Positions 46,751 through 59,406 of a stretch of DNA of 64,000 bases are shown in pieces; positions within the stretch are counted from its first letter, which is position 1, and every line of letters starts with the position of its first letter. Source of the DNA: Glandiceps talaboti (taxonomy: Eukaryota; Hemichordata; Enteropneusta; Spengelidae); NCBI RefSeq assembly GCF_964340395.1, contig NC_135565.1, forward strand, positions 12,240,242 to 12,304,241. Reading direction: 5' to 3'. The notes beneath the pieces were generated by a model that saw nothing but the letters and a program-made list of their open reading frames with translations, had not been told where the DNA came from and searched no databases. The translations under genes and the position numbers were made by a program.

Positions 46751-48789
46751 GTTGTTTATCTATGATATGATTTTATCTATGAATTCAAACACATAAATTT
46801 TGTATTGAGTTAATTCAATGCATTAAGAAATTGAGTTTCAGTATTACACAATTTCCATTATGTCTTTTATAATAATTATTAATAATAATATACAATTTCT
46901 TCTATAGCACATTCCATCTATAGTGGACTATATACATTTGCTCGTAAGACATCATTTAAATTTGTGTTGTATGTAACTACTGTCCAGTGTTTTTTTTCAA
47001 TGTGAAACTTATTTATTCCAACATTGGTCAATTTCAATTTGCGACTACACAAACATACAGATTACAATACCAACAAACCATTTTAGTACATTTCACAACA
47101 ACTGTAATATACATAAAGCCAAAATTACAGTAAATATTAGGATTTGGGTGAGTCACTAAAAATCCACACTGTGGTGGGAATAAAAGATAACCGATTTGAT
47201 GGTTATGTCTTTGAAATTGAATACGGACTGCAAATTGTGAAATCATCAAATTGCCAATACATGTCTTTTAGAAATCCACTATCAAGTTTGTACTACATTA
47301 TTCTGTGAACAATCCTTCCTTCAGTAAATAAAACCTATAAATTTCATATCACATTTTCTCATATAAAGAAATCACATTTCACGTACATATTTACATACAC
47401 ATACTTTTCATTGTCTTCATTCAGAATGGGCACTGTAGATACATGTACCAAAGTGGGGGAAACTCGGTTTGAGAAATCCATTATATTGAGTTTACCCCAT
47501 GTGTTCAGAAAATTAAAGGACTCTACATCCCTGTTGTTATTTCCCATATCAGTTATCCACAAATTCTAGTGTATTCAGAAATGTTATTGACGTTCAATTG
47601 TCCTCTGGAAGATACAAATTATATGTGCATTGTGAACGTACTAACTGAAATTACATCTTGTCTTCAGACACTCATTCATTTCAAATCCTTTGTGGTTTTA
47701 TGGATACAAAGAACATGGTACTCATATATGAAAATGCACTGTTCATGTAAGAAATCTATTTGCTTTGTGAAATGTCTATTGTGCAGCTACGTCTTGTATT
47801 ACAAATTGATTTTCCATGCAACATGTGACGCCAACTTATATTCAAACATGACTTCCATTAGGATTCATTCTTTTGTAATCTCAATTTTGTGGGTACAATG
47901 CAAGTGGAAGTGTCAGCTTACACATAGGTGTTCTCTGCAAATGTCCATAGTGTATGTTATGGCCAATTTACATCAAAATTGTAGTCTATGTAAAAAAAAG
48001 AATTGGTTGGTGTCATGAAATAGCAACATGCATGAGGCCCCCTCAACCTGTTTAAGAGTATTATATGTATTGGTTTCATGAAATTGAAACACCTCTGACC
48101 ACCCCTGTCCCCATTAATTTTTGAAGGGTTATTGGCTTCATGAAATTAAAACACAGGTCCCAATGCTAGCAATACTGCAATGTCTTTTAGAGGACAAGTC
48201 TGATCCAAACTTTGAGCGCTACATTTTTTATTTATAAATAATTTTTCAGCATCTAATAATATGGTATTTGAGGTAGGACCACAGCAACAATGGTTTTTCC
48301 ACTACATTTATTTGTCCATGTACAAATATATCAAGGTGGTAACTAGGATTGGACCATAGATTACACTTGTGACCCAGTGATGAATACTACCGATACTTCA
48401 AGTAAAACCTGGACATTTTCACTTAAGACTCGCTTTCACGTATTTCATTGGAAAACAAAACAGAATGCAAAATAAGTAATGACTATGCCTTCTTCTCAGC
48501 TTCTAGTAGATGAAAACCATGGCCCAGTCTGGTGATTGGGAAAAATTAGTCAATGAGAACTACCTGAAGACTGTAAAATTGCAAAATTTTCAAGTGGCAA
48601 AAATATCTAGGTTTACACAGTATATTTTTTTATTGTATCTTAACTGAGATTGTAGCCACATATGAGTGACCTTCCCAGAAAGTACAATAGAATCAATATT
48701 TAATTATTGTATTATCAAATGAAAATTTCTACTCTGTCAAAAAAAAAAGTTTTTGACTACATCCAAGATTTAAAAAAATTCACAATGTT
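46751..48789. other. Intron, no feature recognised
   Basis: A 149-codon plus-strand frame (47,569-48,018) is the longest non-repetitive frame in the window. Its Cys/Phe/Ile-rich product has no recognisable domain or repeated hydrophobic plan, so I do not call it a gene. Confidence 0.35.
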
Positions 48790-48960
48790 TTTGTTAAGGG
48801 CGGTAAGTACTAAAATCTACCTGGGTTCCAGTCATTTTACCAGGGTTCCCCACCAAAACTATGGTGTAATAATTTTAATATATGAGATACCTTCCCAGTT
48901 TTTAGCATATTTACCGCTCTCTGTTCCCAGTGTTCTCCTACCATAGTACATATAAAAGCA
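48790..48960 (+). repeat. Dispersed repeat family C, copy 5
   Basis: GGCGGTAAGTACTAAAATCT, CTACCTGGGTTCCAGTCATT and TTTTACCAGGGTTCCCCACC match the 5' part of the family; the rest is diverged. Confidence 0.6.
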
Positions 48961-49288
48961 CTGGTAGAATTTTCATTTGATTCTATAAACCTAGAGTCCA
49001 TGAACATTCATTTGCATAGAATAATTTGCATGATAAAGGAATAAATAATATCAATTTCTATTGTTTTTGAGAGGATGGAAGCCAGTACCTTGTAACCTAT
49101 GTATTATGTATGGACCTTGGGATCGGGACAACCCTGGACTAGCTTTACATACTGTATGACATAACAGAGAACTGAGTAATTGAAAGAAATTTTCATTGCA
49201 TTACCGGTGACTGTATTCGGCAACAATTTGGTGTTTTGGGTAGAAATTAAAATGGACAAACTTATAATTGCACATTTGTACTCACGTT

Positions 49289-49453
49289 GTACCCACCAGT
49301 GTGCCCTCTAAGCCAATTTGATGCACCACTGACGCACACAATTTCTAGTGACACCAAAATTTGGTAGTATCCTATCTCTTACTACTATGTGGTGACTAAC
49401 AAGAAATCACAATTGTTCTCATGGCTATCGGTAGAGGACACACTGGTACCCGC
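49289..49453 (+). mobile_element. hAT-like MITE, copy 2, with 8-bp target duplication
   Basis: The element is 49,297-49,445 (149 bp), from CAGTGTGCCCTC to GAGGACACACTG. The flanking 8-mers are GTACCCAC and GTACCCGC, differing at one position. The interior matches copy 1 (AAGCCAATTTGATGCACCAC; CTATGTGGTGACTAACAAGA). Confidence 0.85.
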
Positions 49454-49886
49454 CCACCCTTACAGTAGTACATGTATACTACATCATAGTACATGTAGTA
49501 GTACTTGAATCAAGATATTTATAGTTCTACCAGGGTGTATCTCTTTATTAGAAGTGCTACTTGTAAACTCTCCTTTAAGGTTATTTCCTCTACATTGTTT
49601 CTGTTACACAGCTTTATAACTTGGTTTTGTCACAAGATACAGTATGTATCATTTTCAAAGTGTTGTGATGTGTGCTTTGAATGGTGTACATTTCTGAGAA
49701 TTACGAAATTCTCCGAATTAGTTTTATTACAGCTGTTTATGTTCTCGTATAATTTTGCATTGTCAGTCAGTCTCAAGTCTGTTGTTCTCACTCTGTTCAT
49801 CGACATACGGACTGCATATACTTGACAGTTTGTACTTGACACCATGTTTTTAAAAAAAAAAAAGTTTTCCAGCTGTTTAAAGAAAA
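49454..49886. other. Intron, no feature recognised
   Basis: Overlapping 106-codon plus and 71-codon minus frames have no motif. Confidence 0.3.
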
Positions 49887-49953
49887 CAATTGGTGTTATG
49901 CAAAGGTGCTAACATTAACACCTAAATTCTGAACCTTTGCATAGTACCAATTG
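49887..49953. repeat. 67-bp hairpin
   Basis: CAATTGGTGTTATGCAAAGGT is followed 25 bases later by ACCTTTGCATAGTACCAATTG, its complement with two mismatches. It may be a very short foldback element. Confidence 0.7.
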
Positions 49954-50685
49954 TCATAACATGCAATATACAATTACAACTTGACTCCAGAAATTTGACA
50001 ATGGAACTTACGTTCTGTTCTGAATACATCATCACTTTCTTAATGTTTTTATCACTATGTAATGATCAGTATTCGGACTGAATCAAAGAGGAACCGGAGT
50101 TTCCTCGTCATGGTGTTTTGTAATGTCGCGTAAAAGATCATGCGCTGTCGGCTGTTCACAGTTAGGAAACAAAGCTTAAAATCAGTTGTCACTTCAACTT
50201 TACATAGTAAATCTGTGATTAAAGTGAGTTGTCCACGACAAAAACTCCATAGAACAACAAAATATTGATTACAGACTTCAGTTACGATCCACTAAATGTT
50301 CTATGTAGTATTGTTGACGAGCGAGCACAAAGTCTGTCATAATCATATTCATAATTACACAGCCACGTAAATTGATTTAAACTCCAAGAACTCCTGTGGC
50401 TATTATTGTACACTATATGAAAATTTGTCTTGTGTAGTAACTAGTGCATATAATATTTAATTTTCAAGTCAACAGGGTAGGACATTGTATTTCTTCTGTT
50501 TTGTGTCAGATTTGCCAAACCTATACTCTGCTACATAATGTTCACATATCAACAGTCTAATGTGTGAAAGTTGTAAAGGTCCATTTTGAGAAAAGATTAA
50601 ACAATAGGTGTGAAAAACAGTTGTCTGACAAAAAAGATGTAGAAACAGTCAGCCCAGAACAAAAGAATAATCCTTTAGTAATCCT
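49954..50685. other. Intron, no feature recognised
   Basis: Nothing that I can annotate. Confidence 0.3.
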
Positions 50686-50689
50686 CATG

Positions 50690-50805
50690 GCTCCAATGAT
50701 AGGATAACACTAATGCCAGAACCTGGGATTAAAACACTGGTCTCTCTAACATGTAGTGTGGATGCCAACGTGGAGGTGTAAATGATAACAATACTGTATC
50801 TATTT
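50690..50805 (-). mobile_element. Possible SINE family 2, antisense
   Basis: On the minus strand TTACACCTCCACGTTGGCAT, then AGAGACCAGTGTTTTAATCC, then CAGGTTCTGGCATTAGTG. Shared with 12,465-12,600; the GTTTACACCTCCA phrase also recurs at 52,874-52,890. A tRNA-like B box is suggested, but the A box is not clear. Confidence 0.4.
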
Positions 50806-50942
50806 AGAACTAGACTACTAACATACAGTGTTGGAAAATGAGCACACCCCTTTGAAGTTTAAGATTGTGTATTCTTTATTTTCTAGCCAACTAGGTTGGT
50901 CATTGTATTTCTCCTCTTTTGTGTACATCTCCTCATACAGTA

Positions 50943-51259
50943 TACAGCTAAAACGATGTTGGTTTGGTGTTTTTCAGTCATGGGACATTACGTTTTTGGC
51001 ACAAAGACATATTTCAACTGTAGACTAACAATAACAGACACAACAAACACAGTAGAATCCTTTGCCCTATTTCATTGAACACTAATAAGCATTGTTATTC
51101 TTTCACCGTACAGTAAAAACTAGCTTTTAATGAAAACATTACACATGGACTTGATGATTTTAATGGCTTCAGTTATTTTCTAAGGCAAGATATCAACTTG
51201 ATTAATTCTACATCCCACTGTGCGCAGCACTTATGTAATTGTTTCTTTTGCATTATAAG

Positions 51260-51291
<32 letters not shown>

Positions 51292-51337
51292 ATATGTTAC
51301 ATGCGTAAAACACCAAACCAACCTCATTTTAGCTGTA
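50943..51337. mobile_element. Inverted-repeat family E, copy 3
   Basis: The ends TACAGCTAAAACGATGTTGG and CCAACCTCATTTTAGCTGTA are near-perfect complements, with TA outside on the left. The interior matches copy 2 at 25.1-25.7 kb but without the SINE. It has acquired a (TG)13 tract at 51,260-51,287 where copy 2 has only GTATGTGT. Confidence 0.8.
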
Positions 51338-51647
51338 TCATCATTTAAGGTGCGAAAGTGAACACACGCTGTTGGGGAATGAGGACAGCCTATATTACAG
51401 TATGTCAAATTGTGTATTCACGTAGTAATTAGTAAACAGTACTTATTTTCTAGTCAACTAGTTTGGCCATTGTGTATCTTCTGTTGTGTATAGGTTTTGT
51501 GAAACAGTATACAGTATTAGTAATCTTACATAACCTGGACATATCAGTAATGAAAGGTTAATTAGAGGAAGTCATCGTAATCAACATAATGTTGTACTGA
51601 TATTTGGAAACCTGCAAAACTACTCTATTCACAGAAAACAGACAATG

Positions 51648-51830
51648 ATGATGACCAGTATGTCCTCAGTCAATTTGACATGCCGCGCCACTGACGCACA
51701 CAATTTTCTAGCAACACACTAAAATTTGATGTTCCCCTGTCTCTTGCTATATGTGTTGACTCACAAGAAATGCCAGTTTTTCTCATTTTGATTCACAACA
51801 ACAAAATTTGGAGGGCATACTGATGATGAT
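51648..51830 (+). mobile_element. hAT-like MITE, copy 3, with 8-bp target duplication
   Basis: The element is 51,656-51,822 (167 bp), from CAGTATGTCCTC to GAGGGCATACTG. The flanking 8-mers ATGATGAC and ATGATGAT differ at one base. The interior TGTTGACTCACAAGAAATGC and TTCTCATTTTGATTCACAAC match copy 1. Confidence 0.85.
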
Positions 51831-52317
51831 GTAGAATCAGCCCACCCATCCACCATAAAACATTGTGGTTTTCACCGTTTATGTAGTAATACTACTAATA
51901 ATAGTTGTCTATATTTAAATTTTAATGTATTCTATACGATATCACATGCTGATTGGCCAGGAGGTTTACATTATAGATTTCAAACAAAGCAATAGTGTCA
52001 TTTCATACCTGCATCTTTATCAAGTTTTTTCCCCTGTGAAATATCTTCATGCCGATCAGTTCATTGCATAAGTAAAGTGGTTATATTGATGTACATGATA
52101 TATACTGTGATATAGGGGGAAGGTAAATAAATTGATACTGCCTGTATATTCAAATTTTTGTTTCAAAACATGAAGTTCTAGTAGTAGTAATTCTGTGCTG
52201 TTGAAATGTGTTCTAAAACAGGACAATTGGTTAAATTTTAGCATATTGTGAAATGAAAGTGGGAGTTTGAGAGGGATTGTGTTCAAACTGACTGACAATT
52301 TAGATTGCCACATTTGG
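51831..52317. other. Intron, no feature recognised
   Basis: Nothing that I can annotate. Confidence 0.3.
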
Positions 52318-52405
52318 GATATCTCTTGTGTATTTTGTGAGTTCCAAGTAGTATTTTGTGAGTTTTAAGTGGTATTTTGTGAGTTGTACGTAGTATTTTG
52401 TATGT
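52318..52405. repeat. About 22-bp minisatellite, four units
   Basis: TGTATTTTGTGAGTT(CC/TT/GT)AAGTAGTATTTTGT-type units repeat four times. Confidence 0.85.
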
Positions 52406-52639
52406 TTTACCTTAAGTGATATATATTCCTGTCAATGTCACAAAAGGGGCTGGTTTGTTGAGTTACACAAAATGGCTTGAATTAAAAATAATTTTTCATT
52501 TGAAAAGTTAATCATAAATGTCAGATGTAATATTGCAAAATTAGGTTGCTATACTTCTATTAAAATATCTGTGAAACCTAATCATGGCAAAATAATGTGT
52601 TTAAGAAAACAAATTATAGCTAAAAGGCCCAGTATTAAT

Positions 52640-52760
52640 TGAAAGAAATTGCTGGTCCTAAACAAACTCACCAATGATAGAACCTTGGATTGAAACCCTG
52701 GCCTTTATGAGTAATACATGTATGTGAATCGATAATTGAGCACTGCATTAAGTTGTTAGC
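52640..52760 (-). mobile_element. Possible SINE family 2 fragment
   Basis: On the minus strand GCCAGGGTTTCAATCCAAGG followed by TTCTATCATTGGTGAG resembles the B-box area of the copies at 12.5 and 50.7 kb. Confidence 0.35.
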
Positions 52761-54229
52761 TGTTTCAGCATTGATTATTGAGGACACAGTAACTTGTATG
52801 TTTTTAAATTTTTGTTTTGTAGAAAGTTGTAATACACAATTGATTAATTAGTCTAGTTCCTATACAGTGTTGTTACCGTTTACACCTCCAGGCACAGTCT
52901 CGTCAAACTCAAGAAGTCATGAGATGCAGGAGATGAAATGTAAAATTCATCCACAGCCACCCACACAGTCATTAACATCATGTCTTTGTCAATCAATCAC
53001 AACATTCTAACCAATAACACAGTCCCTTGTAAAGTTAAGTGTTTATTGGGGTAGTTATGTAATATCCAAATATGGTATGTCAGCTGAGGATGAACAACTT
53101 TTTTGTACTGCTTGAGGGACTTTGACCAGACCTGGTTTAGTTAGATGGACGAGTAATTAGGTGCATTGAAATACAGAGATGTATGCTATACACCTTTCCT
53201 ATGTAAATAAACAGTGTTTAGTATGTACATGTTATGTAATGTGTGTGCATATGTTGACAATGGTGTTGTAAGTAAACATAGACAGGGAAGCTTTTCATCT
53301 GCAGCTATGTTCACACCTTGCATACCTTGGTTAATACACAGCTGTGTTCAATCCTGGAGGCAGTAGAGGAGATGCTTCAATGATGTCTGAGGAAACTGAC
53401 TATGAATGATAATCACAGCTACATTGTACTTTCAAAACCCTCTGTGCAAACTTAGACCATATTATAGTTATAAGGGCGAACACTTCAGACATGCTGACTT
53501 GTTAACACATGGAAACAAAATACAAATAATTTTAACACATTGGTACCATAGAGTCTAGACTGACGTTTGAAAAGGTTTGTTGTTGTTTGCATTCCACATT
53601 GTTGACAATGTAGTGTAGATGCTAATTGTTTGTTTTGAATATGAAGATCTCTGCCCATAGAATGTAAAGAGATCTTCAGATTCAAACCCATTGGATAGCA
53701 TCTAGACTACAGTGAATTGAATCTTGCATGGTTTCAGCCTAATTGTGACCACACAGTTTGAAGTCTGTTATAGATATAAACTTTGTGCATGTTTTCGACT
53801 AGTCTAGTTCCTATACAATAAATACAGTATCATTACGATTTATTTTAGTTAGAAATCACGTTGGCACCCAGACTAGCATTAGACTTCAGGGGTAACAATG
53901 TGTTTAATATACGTTAGTTACTTGTTCTCATTTGAATTCTGTTGGCATGTCCGAACTGTTGTCATTATCTACCTATGTTGTTGTGTCGAAGATGAAATAC
54001 GTGCGACACAAGATTTCAGCAATGTAGAGTTGTATAATGACTTTGAGACTTCAGACTACAAAACTAATTTCATACCACTTTACTACAAGCTATACATTAG
54101 TGTAGCTGTCTTGTAGGGCCATGTTCTCAATTAGATAGTGGTGGCAGGCTATTAAGTACTGTTGTTTTCATCAGCTCCTCTGTATTTACACTGGACTAAA
54201 TGTAGCAAAGCTAAGATCAGCAGAGTAAT
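52761..54229. other. Intron, no gene recognised
   Basis: The phrase TAGTCTAGTTCCTATACA occurs at about 52,849 and 53,801, each followed by ACAGTRT-type text, perhaps ends of a repeat. Otherwise nothing. Confidence 0.35.
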
Positions 54230-54600
54230 AATAATAATAATGTTCGTTTTAAAATTTTATATAGCACTCTCCCACTCTGTGCTCAAAGCGCTTTACAATT
54301 ATTACCCCTGGCATGAATCTATAGCGACACATACTTAACTCCCTGGGGAGCATACAATCCATTGCAGCCTTTTATAAGTGCATAGAATTAAAGTATTCAC
54401 ATTGCAACTTCTATCCTACCAGATCCCTAATTATACAGCTGGGTTGACTGAGGCACAGTCATGGTTCAAATCTTGCCCAAGGACTTAAGCCACTCAGAAA
54501 CAAGCTGCCACAGCAGCAATGGGGCTCAAACCTGCAAACTGCAGATTCCAAGCCGGCCACTCTAACCATTTCACCCATCATGACTCCAAAGAGTAATATT
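54230..54600 (-). mobile_element. tRNA-derived SINE, second type, antisense
   Basis: Read on the minus strand: ATGGTTAGAGTGGCCGG (A box), GCAGGTTTGAGCCCC (B box), a body with CTTGGGCAAGATTTGAACCA and CTGTGCCTCAGTCAACCC, then AGCGCTTTGAGCACAGAG, GCTATATAAAATTTTA and an ATT-repeat tail (54,228-54,240). This head-body-tail order with an RNA polymerase III promoter is a full-length SINE. Its GCGCTATATAAA-type end recurs alone at 25.9 kb. Confidence 0.8.
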
Positions 54601-55013
54601 CTGATAGAGCTGCCAGTAAATCATCAAACTACTCTGCATAAAATTGACAAGCGTGAATAAATAAATATGTATGTATGTATGTGACCTAAATGCTTGTATA
54701 ATTTGTTGAAACGTGTGAATTCATAATTTTCCTTGCTTCAAATCTACGTAACTATTATCCAACTGTAATGTAATTATTGAAGTTAGGCCAGTCTTAATCC
54801 AAGCCCATTCATTGTGAGAGGAAATACATACTACATGTACTGTAGGTCGCTCTGTGTACCTTTGAAAACCAGCTAAAAAAGGGCGAAAATCTGATGAAAT
54901 TAATGTAGATTTCCTTATATTTTAATTTGCCTTTTTTGGAAAAAATCTTTGAGAGAGATAATTTATCATTTGTCTTCCTTTTGGCATAAAGAGAAACACT
55001 TTTGTCGGTTGTC
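54601..55013. other. Intron, short GTAT tract only
   Basis: A short (GTAT)n at about 54,666-54,681. Confidence 0.35.
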
Positions 55014-55039
55014 GGGGGGTGGGGGTGGGGGGGGGGGGG
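55014..55039 (+). repeat. G-rich tract, G-quadruplex potential
   Basis: G6-T-G5-T-G13: enough guanine runs with one-base loops to form an intramolecular G-quadruplex on the plus (non-template) strand of the receptor intron. Confidence 0.85.
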
Positions 55040-56239
55040 ATTGATATGCAGTAATTTGACAGATTTCAGTGCATGTACATTATTCTACCAGTCATTCGAT
55101 TTAATAAGTATGTTAACCACAAACAAATGCAAGCCATCCACATGTACATGTTTACATGAAAATAGAACTCATCATTGGTATGATAGTTTGGAGCCATTCT
55201 TTATTTCATTTCAAAACACAAAAGTCATTTCATGTACGTGGAAAGATTGGCTACCAAGCAAGTATGATTGATGGAAAACTATTTAAGCATAACCAGTTGT
55301 TGTTATTTTAGCTGGAAGACCAGCCCACGCAGTTTCATTGGTTGTGAATCTGTGTCATCGTGTAGGTATAGAAATACCATGTGTATAAAGTACAGGTCAT
55401 TATGCTATGTAAGAGACGATATTGTTGTCTAGCTGACTGGGCAGTGAAGTTACCTGTGAGAACTACATTGTATCGTTAGAATGATTTAGTGAAGTTCTAT
55501 CCTGTATGTTTTGATTTGTGCAGCCATCCATGCAAAGCCGTTCCTTTAACATGTTAACAATTCTAATTTCTGTAAACCAGGTAATTATACCCTGAAAAGC
55601 TGTGACCTAATTTCAAAGAGGACGCCGTGCACGGAAGAAATGAAGTGAAGTCGGTGAAAGTTACTTGTATGATAGAAAAAGAAACAGTGTTGTAGAACAG
55701 TGGATTGACTGTTCAAAATGATACTTGCTTGAAAGTGTATGGACACCTGGGGAGTTCAGATTAGGATAGGGAGAGGAGAAGGGTTAGATGAACCCTGACC
55801 CTTACTTTCTAAAAATAGTGGTCTACCTGAAGAAGACAAAGTGGCGTGCCAACCCCATTTGTAATTTAAGAGCAGTGCCTTCTTGATAGAATGAAAATCA
55901 CAATCAAAACATTTTATGGCAAAATGGTATCAAAATGGCCACCAAGTTTTAGATACACCCTTTACTGGTTAATACTAATAAGCTGCACATGCTGATCTCA
56001 GCGCCTTCATGTCACTTTTTTGTAAGCGAGTCTAGGATGACATGAGGTTAACAGTAAAATATGCAATGGTGTTAGCTGCAGGTACCATGAGTCACCAATT
56101 TTTTTCAACTTTGACCTGTATAGACACAACTTTAAAGGATTACATTGTACTTTTGGCTTGGTTTGAATTCAATAATTTGAAAAGGCTGTCGACTGTATAC
56201 TATCATACCACACACAAACCAGGTTGAACACATGTGGAC
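55040..56239. other. Intron, no feature recognised
   Basis: Nothing that I can annotate. Confidence 0.3.
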
Positions 56240-56600
56240 TAAAAATATGGCTTTTATACCCTGTCTCTATAAGACATGACAATTTGCGTCTATGTCACTG
56301 GTTCAGCAGTGCTCAAAATGTTAAGTCAAAACTTTCCAGTTGCCAATATTTCCTCAATTTTTCAGAAATCATGCTTACATTTGTATGATTACATTAATTA
56401 TTCCCCAATATTTTCTTTCATTCACTGATTCAGCCAGAAAGTTATCATGACCTCAGGATTTTGTTACTACTTAACTCTCAACTCATATTGTGAGAAGACC
56501 CCTTGACATGTACTTACATATAGGTCATGAGAACTTTCTGGCTGAATGGATGAATGATGAAAAATATTGGGATATTTTCTTTGGCTGAAAAAAAATGTTG
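56240..56600 (+). repeat. Dispersed repeat family B, copy 3 (diverged)
   Basis: AGTCAAAACTTTCCAGTTGCCA, ATTCAGCCAGAAAGTTATCATG, GACCTCAGGATTTTGTTACT and the closing GGATATTTTCTTTGGCTGAA follow copy 2's order. The centre contains an inverted repeat, TCAGCCAGAAAGTTATCATGACC / GGTCATGAGAACTTTCTGGCTGA, so this copy also has foldback structure. Confidence 0.6.
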
Positions 56601-57329
56601 CGAGTCAGTGACACTAGTAAGTGCAGTCATAAGTTTAGCGCCAGTAGGTTTTGCTACTTGGAGCTTTGTTTTCAGTACTTGCATGTAGATAGGATGCTTA
56701 ATCGAGAGTGATTTTCATGGGGGGAAAAAAACAATATTAAAGTTAAGTTTGAGATGGCAGTGTTTGCTAAACTTCATTTCTGGGCCATACTTTGCAATAT
56801 CAAATATTCAGAATTCCAACTCGCATAGAAAAATATGTGTTAAACCCCAATGTTTGAATCTTATGGTTTTGATCACGTCAAATACTACATCTTATATTTA
56901 TCAATGGAATCACATGGATTCAAATGAGGTCATTCTTTTGTTGTAGACCAAAGTCTCTGCCAGAAAACTTTTTCTCGCACCCAAATCTGTCATTTTGCCT
57001 TTAGTAAAGGTAATTAAGTATGACTATGTGTAGTTATACATGTATCAACCCGGTAGATTTTGATATCAATTTTCTGGCCTGGAAATGAAAGTAAGATTTA
57101 TTCTACTAGCACAGCTGTTAAAACTCCCACTCAATGTTTTTGTCTGAAGAAGGTCTAGCCATTCGTCTTATTCAGTGTTAAAATATGCAGTTAAGTGCTA
57201 TTAACTTACCACATTGCCTCGTCTGCATACTTTTACATTGTGGTCATTCTGTAATATTTTGAAATTTGAGTCCGACATGTATGCGTATAAAACCGATGTA
57301 GTGTCTGTGTTTTGAGCAAAGACTATTTA
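56601..57329. other. Intron, no feature recognised
   Basis: Nothing that I can annotate. Confidence 0.3.
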
Positions 57330-57930
57330 TACTTCATTCTGTACATGATATGACTATACAGCTGCATTGTATCACATTGTAACAATATTTTAAGATACAA
57401 TCAGTATACAATGTATGAAATAGTGTCTAGGCATTCTGGTGCTGAATAAAGTGTATCAACATTGAAACAATATTTTAACATGCTGCCCAATGGTGCTGTG
57501 TATGTTTTAACAGGACATAGTACATGTAATACTGATAAATTGTATCACATTGTAACAATATTCAAGGAGGCATGGTAACAGATACAGTTTAACAATATTT
57601 TAAATACTAACCAATCATAGAATGTTACTGTGTAATTGAGAGGGTAGTAATATACAAAGTATCACAATGTAGCTATATTTCAAGAGACTGACTAATGATA
57701 AAGTGACTATAAGCTACTTTAATTTGTAGATGTATCATTTGCTTTATTTTGAAATGTTGATAAATGATACATTGTAGCTGAAGTGATGACAGCAGAATAT
57801 GTACAATGTATACACATTGTATCAAGATGTGATCATTAACAAATGACTATTTGATATGATTGATCACATTATAGCCTTAAGGGAACCAAAATGTAACAAT
57901 ATTTTGACACATTGTTACTAATTATACAAT
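57330..57930. repeat. Degenerate array of TGTATCACATTGTAACAATATT
   Basis: Variants such as TGTATCACATTGTAACAATA, TGTATCAACATTGAAACAAT, GTATCACAATGTAGCTATAT and CAAAATGTAACAATATTTTG recur every 70-110 bp. Similarity between units is low; likely an old minisatellite. Confidence 0.65.
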
Positions 57931-58725
57931 GTAGTCAAGTTGACAGAACAGCAAGAGGTGTTTGCCAATCTCTTATACATGTAAAATAAGATGCCTTATT
58001 ACACATACAAGTACACCACACTTGGGCTTGCATGTCATGGGGTTCTGTCATATTCTTTATAGTCCAGCTGTACTTTAAATGTCAATGTGAGTCTAGACAC
58101 ACTGTCCAAATATGGCACAGTCGTAAATTTCAATCCACTAAGTAATGGGCCTTTGTGTAGTTGCTATTTTACTCTGACTAATATACAGCCTATACCATTA
58201 AGTGTATGAAAAATGAGATACAACCTATAAGACAGACATGTTTTATTATCATCTGGATGTCATATAACATGTCATTGCTAATTTGAATGTCACAAGATTG
58301 GTATTTGAGCACATGGTTCAAGCAGCTTAACAGAGTTTGGCTTTGGAAGGTTGGCTACATGTACATTGTACTTCTGCATGACAGCCATTGGCTCACAATT
58401 TCCAGGCTAAAGACAAATCTTTGCTTAATTACATACATGCTGCAACAGTTCATAAAGGGTAGAATTAAAATGATGCTGGAACTGTTATTAAAAAGGCCTC
58501 CTAACTTCATGGGGGTCATTGTCAAATTTGAAGTTTAATGTGAAAGGTGAACAAACACAGCCACTTCAAAGTCAAACCTCCTGCAAGGGAAAGGGTGAAC
58601 AGGCTTGACAGCATGTCAGTGATCCAGTTGTAAAGTGGTTACTTCATTCAGTTTTTATACAAACTCAACCTAAATTCTTAAAGTAAGTCATGTGTTGCGT
58701 TTGTATGTTTGTATGGATGTATGTA
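57931..58725. other. Intron, no feature recognised
   Basis: An 83-codon plus-strand frame (58,287-58,538) has no motif. Confidence 0.3.
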
Positions 58726-58731
58726 GGGGGG

Positions 58732-58826
<95 letters not shown>
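58726..58826. repeat. G9(AG)n polypurine tract, about 100 bp
   Basis: A nearly perfect purine mirror repeat, capable of triplex (H-DNA) formation. The Glu/Arg open frame across it is an artefact. Confidence 0.95.
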
Positions 58827-58828
<2 letters not shown>

Positions 58829-59406
58829 GTCCATGTCTAAAGTTACAATAAATGGGCTTGTGCCTGTTATAAATGTTTAGTAATGGTCTACGGTGTTTTC
58901 AACACTTTTATAAAGCCATTAAATATTATGAGTCCATATGATGGGGAAAATTCTATTTTAATATACAATAAAAATTCTCATAATATTAATATGAAGAAAA
59001 CAGAATTGGCATATACATAAAATTTACTGGTCAGTTATTATAATGACAGCGTATTATACATTAAAACATGTCAAAACATGCATCGTAGTAATCAACTAAA
59101 TTGTATACAAATGTTCGTCGATATTGTCCTGCAGGTTTTGTATACGTTAAAGGCATGAGATGAAAAATGGTGATTAATTATAATGGCATGTACCAGTACA
59201 AATTGTCAATACAGGATGCTAAAATATTATTTAAAAGTGACAGGTTTGAAGGAATTTTACTATCCAACAGGTGGTGTCGTGCCACGTACATGTAGTGAAA
59301 TTTTTAAAAATGGATACTATTGAAAAGACTTATTTTCCAACGGAATAAGAAGTGAGATCAATAATTCAGTATTGGATAAAAAAGATATTGAAAATGACTG
59401 CATAGA
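58827..59406. other. Intron, no feature recognised
   Basis: Nothing that I can annotate. Confidence 0.3.

Noticed and set aside
47569-48018. 149-codon plus-strand open frame
   Set aside because: It has no domain, no splice or promoter context, Cys/Phe/Ile-rich composition typical of AT-rich random frames, and lies within the inferred receptor intron.
49505-49845. Overlapping open frames on both strands
   Set aside because: Neither shows a motif; overlap of opposite frames is expected by chance in stop-poor DNA.
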